A program made the translations under genes and the position numbers. 7,478 nt of DNA from Thermoleophilia bacterium UBA5186 (GTDB lineage: Bacteria > Actinomycetota > Thermoleophilia > Gaiellales > Gaiellaceae), in contig DHWI01000018.1 in the NCBI GenBank assembly GCA_002413095.1, forward strand, positions 8,314 to 15,791, given 5' to 3'. Positions 1 to 5,611 of this stretch are shown here, piece after piece. A model generated the notes under the pieces. The model ran no database searches, was not told the origin of the DNA, and saw only the letters and a list, made by a program, of their open reading frames with translations. Numbering within the stretch: the stretch's first letter is position 1; each line of letters opens with the position of its first letter.

Positions 1-544
1 AGCGGCGGCCTACGTCAGGGTCGTGGGTGGCGATCACGAGGGCGAAGCCGAGCTCGTCCCGGAGCGCGGCGATCAGGTCGAGGACTCGGACGGCTGTATC
101 TGAGTCGAGGTGACCGGTCGGCTCATCGCAGAGCAGCACGTCGGGCTGCTGGGCGAGCGCACGGGCGATCGCGACGCGCTGTGCCTCCCCGCCCGAGAGC
201 TCGCCGGGGAGCTGGTCGAGCTGCCCGTCGAGTCCCACGAGCTCCAGTAGCCGTTCAGGACTCGCGCCGTTCCGCGCGGCGAAGCCGACGTTCTCGACCG
301 CCGTGAACTGCGGCAGTAGATTCGCGCCCTGGAAGACGAGGGAGGTCGTCCCGCTGCGCTCAACCGTTCCGCGCGTGGGCGTGACGAGACCGGCTAGGAC
401 ATGGAGCAGCGTCGTCTTCCCCGAGCCGGAGCGCCCGAGGAGCGCGAGGTTCTCGCCCGACTTCACGTCCACGTCGACGCCCGCCAGGGCGCGCACGTCA
501 CCGGGGTGGACGACCTCGACGTCGCGGCAGGAGAGGACGCTCAC
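1..544 (-). CDS. ABC transporter ATP-binding protein, LolD/MacB type (3' end outside window)
   Basis: This is an ATPase subunit of an ABC transporter that would power a membrane permease from the cytoplasmic face. 181 residues are visible. In order they show Walker A GRSGSGKT (37-44), the Q-loop glutamine at 72 in LVFQGANLLPQFT, the signature LSGGEAQRVAIARAL (116-130), Walker B with the DEPT box (137-143), a D-loop and the H-loop ATHD (H174). The SGGEAQRVAIARAL and DEPTGHLD style is typical of LolD/MacB/FtsE-like ATPases that serve FtsX-type permeases; this is known of the family, and no substrate can be inferred. The GTG start overlaps the stop of the upstream ATPase gene (GTGA), so translation is probably coupled. 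The segment between Walker A and the Q-loop is only about 28 residues, against about 45 in the neighbouring ATPase, so this copy is unusually compact. About 40-50 C-terminal residues are expected beyond base 1. Confidence 0.93.
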   Translation of the reverse strand, partial: MSVLSCRDVEVVHPGDVRALAGVDVDVKSGENLALLGRSGSGKTTLLHVLAGLVTPTRGTVERSGTTSLVFQGANLLPQFTAVENVGFAARNGASPERLLELVGLDGQLDQLPGELSGGEAQRVAIARALAQQPDVLLCDEPTGHLDSDTAVRVLDLIAALRDELGFALVIATHDPDVGRR

Positions 545-1239
545 GCGACCCGCCCGTCTCGAATCTCGATGACGCGGTCGACCGCCTCGGCAACGCGCGG
601 CGAGTGGGTGACCGTGACGACAGTGCTGCCGTGGTCGTCGCGGAGGCTGCGGAGCGCGTCCAGCACGAGCGCCTCGTTCTCCTCGTCGAGCTCGGCCGTG
701 GGCTCGTCGGCGAGGACGAGGGGCGCCTCGCGCGCTGCAGCCGCGGCGATCGCCACGCGCTGCTGCTCGCCGCCTGACAGGATCCCCGCCCGTCGCCCGG
801 CCGCATGCTCGAGGCCGAACGCGGCGAGCGCCGCCCCTGCGTCGCCCTTTCGTCCCGCCAGCCTGACGGCAAGCTCCACGTTCTCCCGCGCGGTCAGCTC
901 GGGCCAGAGGTTCCCGCTCTGCAGGACGAGCGCGAGCCGGCCGGCGCGGTAGTCAGACAGGCCGGAATCGTCGAGCCGGCCCAGCGAGACGCCGAGCGCG
1001 CGAACCTCCCCGGCCGAGGGCTGCTCGAGTCCGGCCGCAAGCCGCAGCATCGTGCTCTTGCCGGAGCCCGAGGGTCCGAAGACGGCGACGAACTCGCGCG
1101 GCTCGATCCGCAGCTCGAGGCCGCGGAGCGCGACGGTCTCGGCGGGGCCCGAGCGGTAGATCCGAAAGACGTCGTGGAACTCCAGCGCGCCCCACGCCAG
1201 CTCCTCGCGGCGCTCGGGCTCGCGGTAGAGGGACTTCAC
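541..1239 (-). CDS. ABC transporter ATP-binding protein, LolD/MacB type (complete)
   Basis: This is a complete 232-residue ABC ATPase, the usual length for LolD/MacB-type nucleotide-binding subunits. It carries Walker A GPSGSGKS (55-62), Q-loop Q107 in VLQSGNLWPELTARENV, signature ILSGGEQQRVAIA (153-165), Walker B VLADEPTAELD (175-185) and H-loop H212. All catalytic residues are present, so it should be active. After the signature the usual ARAL stretch is replaced by an alanine run. The GTG start at 1239-1237 overlaps the lipoprotein stop (GTGA), and its own TGA overlaps the next ATPase start in the same way. It clearly differs in sequence from the neighbouring ATPase, so it is not a recent duplicate; the two could form a heterodimer or serve separate permease halves. 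The first 16 residues precede the ABC core and form an unusual charged N-terminal extension. Substrate unknown; export or lipoprotein/lipid handling is inferred from family and context only. Confidence 0.93.
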   Translation of the reverse strand: MKSLYREPERREELAWGALEFHDVFRIYRSGPAETVALRGLELRIEPREFVAVFGPSGSGKSTMLRLAAGLEQPSAGEVRALGVSLGRLDDSGLSDYRAGRLALVLQSGNLWPELTARENVELAVRLAGRKGDAGAALAAFGLEHAAGRRAGILSGGEQQRVAIAAAAAREAPLVLADEPTAELDEENEALVLDALRSLRDDHGSTVVTVTHSPRVAEAVDRVIEIRDGRVA

Positions 1240-1862
1240 CGCAGCCGGAAGCTCTCGATCATCAGCCGGTAGGCGTCGACGTTGTCGACACCGACGGGGG
1301 TACCGAGGTCGACCGTCGCGTGCTTGCCGTTGCGGCCGAGCTCGTACCGGTCGACGATCAGCTTCACGCTCTTCCCCGTCACGGGGTTCGGGGCGCTCTT
1401 CGTGGAGTAGACGGCCTTCACCGCGGGGAGGCCGCCGATCTTCCGCGACGCCGGCGGGCTCTCGAGGTGCGCGCCCTCGAGCGAGGCGAGCTCCTGCCTG
1501 ACGGACGCGACGGTCGGCGCCGGGCCCTTGCCGATGACCACCCGAACGATGTTGTTCTTGTCCCGGAAGGTGACGTTCTTGCCGCTGCCCGACCGCGTCC
1601 AGCCTTCGGGCGTCTTCATCGAGAACGCCGCGCCGGTGAACGTCACGAACACCTGGCTGTCCGGGATGTCGCCCTGGGCAGCCGAGGCGGCCTCGGGCAA
1701 GAGCGCGCCCGGAGCGTTCGATCCAGTCGTGGTCTTGGCCGCGGCGTTCGTCGCGGGAGGCGCCGTGGCAGTAGGCGCCGCCGCGGTCTTCGACCCGCTC
1801 CCGCAGCCCGCCAGAGCCAGCAAAGCCAGCAGGACGAGTGCAGAGGACTGGGTGTGCCGCAT
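1236..1862 (-). CDS. Exported lipoprotein with probable PsbP/LpqN-like domain
   Basis: This encodes a 208-residue predicted lipoprotein. The signal peptide has a short basic start (MRH), a hydrophobic core at about 8-18 and a lipobox LAGC with the lipidated cysteine at 20. A low-complexity Ala/Thr/Pro linker follows (about 22-60), then a compact domain to the C-terminus. Within it, FSMKTPEGW, the NVTFRDKNN strand and the terminal IESFRLR resemble the PsbP/Mog1-like fold seen in LpqN-type actinobacterial lipoproteins; this is a pattern-based inference. The ATG was chosen because it gives a classic type II signal and lies six bases after a TANNNT hexamer. The reading frame stays open upstream, but that part lies antisense to the response regulator. 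As first gene of the operon with two ABC ATPases, it is probably an accessory protein that binds or hands over a lipid or peptide at the outer membrane face. Function otherwise unknown. Confidence 0.88.
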   Translation of the reverse strand: MRHTQSSALVLLALLALAGCGSGSKTAAAPTATAPPATNAAAKTTTGSNAPGALLPEAASAAQGDIPDSQVFVTFTGAAFSMKTPEGWTRSGSGKNVTFRDKNNIVRVVIGKGPAPTVASVRQELASLEGAHLESPPASRKIGGLPAVKAVYSTKSAPNPVTGKSVKLIVDRYELGRNGKHATVDLGTPVGVDNVDAYRLMIESFRLR

Positions 1863-1868
1863 GTCACG

Positions 1869-1874
1869 ACGGTA
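1869..1874 (-). promoter_or_regulatory. Predicted -10 of a leaderless promoter for the lipoprotein/ABC operon
   Basis: On the minus strand TACCGT (TANNNT) is followed by exactly six bases, CGTGAC, and then the ATG of the lipoprotein gene. In Actinomycetota this spacing marks transcripts that begin at the start codon. No convincing Shine-Dalgarno sequence precedes the ATG, which agrees. There is no good TTGACA; the direct repeats at 1887-1904 occupy the -35 region instead. The transcription start is inferred, not seen. Confidence 0.5.
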
Positions 1875-1885
1875 GGCGGGACCGC

Positions 1886-1904
1886 ATGAATGCACCCTGA
1901 ATGC
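1886..1904 (-). promoter_or_regulatory. Tandem 7-bp direct repeat, candidate binding box of the OmpR-family regulator (site A)
   Basis: The plus strand reads TGAATGC at 1887-1893 and again at 1898-1904, separated by ACCC. On the minus strand this is GCATTCA-N4-GCATTCA, a perfect 7-4-7 repeat with 11-bp period. OmpR/PhoB-family winged-helix dimers bind head-to-tail to tandem repeats of this period (Pho boxes are 7-4-7). The box lies about 12 bp upstream of the predicted -10 of the lipoprotein operon, covering the -35 region, as in promoters that PhoB activates. A PhoB-like regulator is encoded divergently next to it. That it binds here is inference. Confidence 0.5.
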
Positions 1905-1931
1905 GTCGCTCCCGTTCGCCACCCGGGTCGC

Positions 1932-1937
1932 TAGGCT
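1932..1937 (+). promoter_or_regulatory. Predicted -10 of a leaderless promoter for the response regulator operon
   Basis: TAGGCT (TANNNT) is followed by six bases, CAGCAC, and then the GTG start of the response regulator. This mirrors the arrangement on the other strand. No Shine-Dalgarno motif is visible before the GTG and no clear -35 hexamer is present. The direct repeat at 1887-1904 would lie at about -40 to -57 of this promoter, a position compatible with autoregulation by the regulator. Confidence 0.48.
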
Positions 1938-1943
1938 CAGCAC

Positions 1944-2612
1944 GTGCTCGCAGCGAAGATCATGGTCGTCGAGGACGATCTCGATCTGCGCGGCGTGCTC
2001 CTCCGCGGGCTCCACGAGGAGGGCTTCGAGACGGCGGGCGCGCAGACCGGCAAGGAGCTGCTCGAGCGGTTCGAGCACGAAGCGCCGGACCTTCTGATCG
2101 TCGACATCGGCTTGCCTGACGCGGATGGCCGCGACGTGTGCCAGGCGCTGCGCGCTCAGGGGATCCAGACGCCCGTCCTCTTCCTCACCGCGCGCGATGC
2201 CCTGACCGACCGCGTCACCGGGTTCGCCGCGGGCGGCGACGACTACGTCACGAAGCCGTTCGCCTTCGCGGAGCTCGTCGCGCGGCTGCACGCGCTGCTG
2301 CGGAGGGCCGGGACGGACGTGACCGTCTCGAGCGGCTCGCTGCGGCTCGACCCCGTCGCTCACGCCGCATTCGTCGGCGACGCGAAGGTCGCGCTCACGC
2401 CGACCGAGTTCCGGCTGTTGGCGAAGCTCGTGTCCAGCACCGCCGAGACCGTCCGCCGGAGGGATCTCGTGCGAACGGCGTGGCCGCACGGTGCGTACGT
2501 CCGCGACAACACACTCGACGCGTATGTGGCGCGCCTGCGGCGGAAGCTCGCGCCGTTCCCCGAGGCTCCGAAGATCGGCACTGTCCACGGCGTCGGGTAC
2601 GTGTTGGAATGA
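1944..2612 (+). CDS. OmpR/PhoB-family two-component response regulator
   Basis: This is a 222-residue DNA-binding response regulator of normal family length. The receiver domain (about 5-115) has the acidic pair D11/D12, the phosphoacceptor D54 in LLIVDIGLPDADG, the conserved T82 and K104 in DDYVTKPF, so the phosphorylation site is intact. A winged-helix Trans_Reg_C domain follows (about 128-222): LTPTEFRLLAKL, the recognition-helix segment VRDNTLDAYVARLRRKL, and the wing GTVHGVGYVLE. The GTG start keeps the first receiver strand (KIMVVEDD) intact; the internal ATG six codons later would destroy it. It is divergent from the lipoprotein/ABC operon and its stop overlaps the kinase start (ATGA), so regulator and kinase are co-translated. 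Its likely targets are the 11-bp-period repeats at 1887-1904 and perhaps 3949-3964. The signal is unknown. Confidence 0.95.
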   Translation: MLAAKIMVVEDDLDLRGVLLRGLHEEGFETAGAQTGKELLERFEHEAPDLLIVDIGLPDADGRDVCQALRAQGIQTPVLFLTARDALTDRVTGFAAGGDDYVTKPFAFAELVARLHALLRRAGTDVTVSSGSLRLDPVAHAAFVGDAKVALTPTEFRLLAKLVSSTAETVRRRDLVRTAWPHGAYVRDNTLDAYVARLRRKLAPFPEAPKIGTVHGVGYVLE

Positions 2613-3946
2613 GGCGCTTCCGGGACGTCCGCAACCGGCTGCTGCTGATCGTCCTGCTCGCCCTCGCGTTCGCGCTCGCCGCCGCGACGCTGGGCTTCAA
2701 CGTCCTCCTGGCGCACACGACCGCCCGGGACGCCGACGCCTTCTTGCGGCAGCGCGCGGACTCGGAGCTCGCGCTGCTCCAGGTGGTGAACGGGCGGATC
2801 CGTTTAGCGGAGACCGCGGACGACACCCTGAGCACGAGCAAGATCTGGATCTTCCACGGCGACCAGCCGATCGAGGCCCCGGCCTCGCGCCCGGAGACGG
2901 CGGCGACGGCGCGCTCGCTGGTCAACGGTCCGCCCGGCTTTCGGAATGTGCGGCACAGGGACGAGCGTCTCTACGCCGTGCCAATCACCGACGGCGGTCG
3001 CCGGGTCGGCACGCTCGTCGCCGGCATGTCGCTGGCTCCGTACGAGCGGACGCGCGAGCTCGCCCTTGTCGCCTCGCTGGCGTTCGCGCTGACGCTGCTC
3101 GCGATCGTCGGGTTCGCCGTGTGGTGGCTGCTGCGGTCTGCGCTTCGACCCGTCGCACAGATGACCGAGCAGGCGGCGGCGTGGAGCGAGACCGATCTGG
3201 ACAGACGCTTCGACCTCGGCGAGCCACACGACGAGCTCAGCCGCCTCGGCGCGACGCTCGACGCGCTGCTCGACCGCATCGCCGCGAGCCTCCGCCATGA
3301 GCGGCTTTTCTCGAACGAGGTCTCGCACGAGCTGCGGACGCCGCTCGCGAAGCTGATCGCCGAGGCGGAGCTCTCGCTGCGGCGGAACCGCAGCGAGGAC
3401 GACTACCGCGCGGCGCTCTCGGTCGTCCTCGCGAACGCTCAGCAGCTGGCAGGGATCGTCGACACGCTCGTCTCGGCGGCCCGCCACGAGAGCGAGCCGT
3501 CGGGCGTCGCGGACGCAGCCCGCGCCGCGCGGAGGGCCGCCGCCAGCTGCTCGGAGCTTGCCGCCGAGCGCTCGGTGGAGCTCACAGTCGCGGATCCGCC
3601 GCGTGCCCTGCGCGTCGGCGTCGACCTGGACTTCGCCGAGCGGATCCTCCACCCGGTGCTCGAAAACGCTTGCCTGTACGGACGGCGGCACGTGCACATG
3701 TCCGTCGCGCGGGCCGACCACAGCGTCCTCTTCACGGTCGACGACGATGGGCCCGGAATCGCGGAGGACGAGCAGGAGGCGATCTTCGAGCCCGCGGTGC
3801 GGGGACGCGCCGGGCGGGACGGGGGGACGGGCGCGGGACTCGGCCTGGCGCTCGCGCGGCGGCTCGCCCGTGCCGCGTCGGGCGACGTCGTCGCCTCGGC
3901 GTCGGCGCAAGGCGGCCGCTTCGTCATCCGCCTGCCCGCGGCATGA
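2609..3946 (+). CDS. Membrane sensor histidine kinase (HAMP-HisKA-HATPase_c)
   Basis: This 445-residue kinase is the partner of the preceding regulator. It has a first membrane segment (about 11-35), an extracytoplasmic sensor region of about 115 residues with no motif I recognise, and a second membrane segment (about 151-174). The HAMP linker (about 175-228) keeps P181 and the DELSRLG motif (208-214). The H-box is FSNEVSHELRTPL with phosphorylated H240. The ATP-binding domain shows the N-box asparagine N353 in VLENACLYG, the DDDGPGI box (378-384), an F-box IFEPAVRG (392-399) and GTGAGLGLA (406-414). All catalytic motifs are intact. The ATG overlaps the regulator stop (ATGA). The open frame extends upstream through the regulator gene, but that part is a shadow. 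One TTA leucine codon (2804-2806) is the only in-frame one I found in the window. It resembles QseC/CutS-like envelope sensors in layout; the ligand cannot be predicted. Confidence 0.95.
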   Translation: MRRFRDVRNRLLLIVLLALAFALAAATLGFNVLLAHTTARDADAFLRQRADSELALLQVVNGRIRLAETADDTLSTSKIWIFHGDQPIEAPASRPETAATARSLVNGPPGFRNVRHRDERLYAVPITDGGRRVGTLVAGMSLAPYERTRELALVASLAFALTLLAIVGFAVWWLLRSALRPVAQMTEQAAAWSETDLDRRFDLGEPHDELSRLGATLDALLDRIAASLRHERLFSNEVSHELRTPLAKLIAEAELSLRRNRSEDDYRAALSVVLANAQQLAGIVDTLVSAARHESEPSGVADAARAARRAAASCSELAAERSVELTVADPPRALRVGVDLDFAERILHPVLENACLYGRRHVHMSVARADHSVLFTVDDDGPGIAEDEQEAIFEPAVRGRAGRDGGTGAGLGLALARRLARAASGDVVASASAQGGRFVIRLPAA

Positions 3947-3947
3947 T

Positions 3948-3978
3948 GTTCAGGCCACGTTCATCCCGACGCCTGAAC
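3948..3978 (+). repeat. 8-bp inverted repeat between kinase and membrane-protein genes
   Basis: GTTCAGGC (3948-3955) and GCCTGAAC (3971-3978) form a perfect 8-bp palindrome around a 15-base loop, starting two bases after the kinase stop. In RNA it could form a hairpin, with one extra U-G pair at the base. No T-run follows, so it is not a standard intrinsic terminator. It could be an operator, a hairpin that attenuates or protects the transcript, or a by-product of the overlapping direct repeat. Confidence 0.5.
3949..3964 (+). promoter_or_regulatory. Second candidate regulator box (site B) with a weak -10 downstream
   Basis: TTCAGGCCACGTTCAT contains GTTCA twice (first copy beginning at 3948) with an 11-base period. 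It matches the box before the lipoprotein operon (TTCAGGGTGCATTCAT on the minus strand) at 12 of 16 positions. The orientation toward the downstream gene is the same. Eleven bases further lies AACGAT (3976-3981), at the same spacing as site A to its -10, though only a partial match to TANNNT. If real, transcription would begin near 3988 and the membrane protein would start at 4025. This is a proposal from sequence comparison by eye. Confidence 0.3.
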
Positions 3979-4024
3979 GATGAGCCATCACGCGCGCGCC
4001 TTCGATGAATGCAGTGCGGATCGC

Positions 4025-5611
4025 ATGATCCGCACGGCCCGCCCAGTGCTGCTGCACGCGGCCGCCGCCGCGATCGGGGCGGCGCTGCTCGTCTGGCTCG
4101 GGCCGCCGGGCACGGATCTCGCGGCGCACGTCTACCAGCGCGGCGTCTTCATCGCGCACGGCTTCACGTTCTGGAACAACTTCTGGTACGCGGGCCGCTA
4201 CAGCTTCGTCACGTACAGCCTCCTCTACTACCCGCTCGCGGCGGTCATCGGGATCAAGCTGCTCGCCGTGCTCAGTACCGGGGTGGCGGCCGGCGCGTTC
4301 GCGCTCCTCGTCCGCCGGGAGTGGAGCGCGGTCGGCCCGTGGCCCGCCGTTGCGTTCACCGGGGTGTCGGCTCTGTGGGTCGAGTCCGCGGCGTTTCCCT
4401 ACACGCTCGGTCTCGCCTGCGCGCTCCTCGCTCTCCTCGCGCTCAGCGCACGCAGGCTCCTGCCCTTCTCCGCCTGTGTGCTGCTGACGTTCGCGGCGAG
4501 CCCGCTCGCGTTCGTCCTCCTCGCGGTCGTCCTCGCCGGAGTCGCCGCCTCGAGGTCGAGCCGCGACATGCTTCGACCGGGCGCCGTCGTCCTCGCCACC
4601 GCGGCGGTCGGCGCTGTGCTCTGGCGCGCGTTCCCGGACCGCGGGCTGTTCCCGTACTCGCTGCCTCAGCTTGCGGCGAGCCTCGCGTTCTGTGCGGCGG
4701 GGCTCCTGTTCACGTGGCGCGTCGAGCGGGCACGCATGCTGCGCTTCTTCTTCGGGATCTACGCGGTGGCGTGCCTCGCGGCGTTCGCGATCCCCTCGGG
4801 TCTCGGCGAGAACGTCGGCCGCTTCCGTTTCGTCGCGATCCCGATCGCGGTGCTGGCGCTCTCGCTCAGGCGCTGGCAGCCCCTCGTTCCAGCGGTCATC
4901 GCGCTCGCACTCGCGACTTCTTGGAACCTGACGCCGATCGCCTACAGCTTCGTGCGCGGCTCGTCCGACCCGTCCGCCGAGGCCGCGTACTGGCAGCCGG
5001 TCGTCCACTATCTGCGCCGGGAGCTCCCCGCGTCGTACCGGGTCGAGGCCGTCGACACGACGGGACACTGGCCGGCCGTCTACCTTGCTCGCGCCGGCGT
5101 GCCGATCGTCCGCGGCTGGTTCCGCCAGGACGACTTCCCACAGAACCGGATCCTCTACGCGCCGCTGCGGGCGCCTGCCTACGTGTCGTGGCTACGGCGC
5201 ATGGGCGTCGGTTACGTCGTGCTCACGGACGCGCCCGCCGACTACAGCTCGAAGGCGGAGGCTGCCTTGCTCCGCAGCGGCTCGTCAGGCCTCGCGACGG
5301 TGCTGCGGACCCGGCACACCACCGTCTACGCGGTCCCGCACCCCGTCTCGATGCTGACCGGGCCCGGTCGTCCGCGCGTGCTCGCGCTGCGCGCGGCGAG
5401 CGTCACCGTCGCCCTGAGCCAGCCGGGTCGATACCGACTTGCGCTCCGCTATTCGCCGTACTGGACGAGCCCTGGGATCTGCATCTCCGAGCGGCCTGAC
5501 GGCATGGTGCAGCTCGTCTCGCCGCGGTCGGGCGTGGTCCGGCTGGCCTTCTCGGTCACCGCCACACGTGCGGTTGCCGCGGTGGCCGGGGTCGGCGCGC
5601 AATGCGCGTAG
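4025..5611 (+). CDS. Polytopic membrane protein, GT-C glycosyltransferase-like, with large extracytoplasmic C-terminus
   Basis: This is a 528-residue integral membrane protein, function unknown. About ten hydrophobic segments fill residues 8-310. The loop after the first segment has an acidic motif, GTDLAAH (D31, H35), followed by an aromatic stretch with WYAGRYSFVTYSLLYYPLA. Such an acidic first loop is typical of GT-C lipid-linked-sugar transferases and related uncharacterised actinobacterial membrane proteins. From about 313 a soluble region of about 215 residues begins, with HWPAVYLARAGVPIVRGW, a probable beta domain and two cysteines (C486, C527) that could form a disulfide. An in-frame ATG at 3980 would add 15 residues. 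I prefer 4025 because the extra part has low third-position GC (10 of 15) and is acidic, and because a candidate promoter covers 3949-3981; neither start has a good ribosome site. It overlaps the next gene by ten bases, so the two products probably act together at the envelope. Confidence 0.82.
   Translation: MIRTARPVLLHAAAAAIGAALLVWLGPPGTDLAAHVYQRGVFIAHGFTFWNNFWYAGRYSFVTYSLLYYPLAAVIGIKLLAVLSTGVAAGAFALLVRREWSAVGPWPAVAFTGVSALWVESAAFPYTLGLACALLALLALSARRLLPFSACVLLTFAASPLAFVLLAVVLAGVAASRSSRDMLRPGAVVLATAAVGAVLWRAFPDRGLFPYSLPQLAASLAFCAAGLLFTWRVERARMLRFFFGIYAVACLAAFAIPSGLGENVGRFRFVAIPIAVLALSLRRWQPLVPAVIALALATSWNLTPIAYSFVRGSSDPSAEAAYWQPVVHYLRRELPASYRVEAVDTTGHWPAVYLARAGVPIVRGWFRQDDFPQNRILYAPLRAPAYVSWLRRMGVGYVVLTDAPADYSSKAEAALLRSGSSGLATVLRTRHTTVYAVPHPVSMLTGPGRPRVLALRAASVTVALSQPGRYRLALRYSPYWTSPGICISERPDGMVQLVSPRSGVVRLAFSVTATRAVAAVAGVGAQCA

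Noticed and set aside
1863..2588. Upstream extension of the lipoprotein frame across the response regulator
   Set aside because: It would bury the signal peptide and lipobox inside a longer protein and lies antisense to a clear OmpR-family gene; the ATG at 1862 fits the lipoprotein and the promoter.
2138..2608. Upstream extension of the kinase frame through the regulator gene
   Set aside because: It is out of frame with the regulator and Arg-rich; the ATG at 2609 starts a normal N-terminal membrane segment and overlaps the regulator stop as ATGA.
2804..3910. Long minus-strand open frame opposite the histidine kinase
   Set aside because: It is antisense to a kinase with every catalytic motif intact, its product is Arg/Glu-rich low-complexity sequence and it has no recognisable domain. 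Such frames are expected in DNA this GC-rich.
3948..3978. Intrinsic terminator after the kinase gene
   Set aside because: The stem is perfect, but the 15-base loop is long and no T-run follows the second arm.
3950..5068. Long minus-strand open frame opposite the membrane-protein gene
   Set aside because: The predicted product is a charged low-complexity chain (Arg/Glu repeats), a mirror of hydrophobic codons on the real strand.
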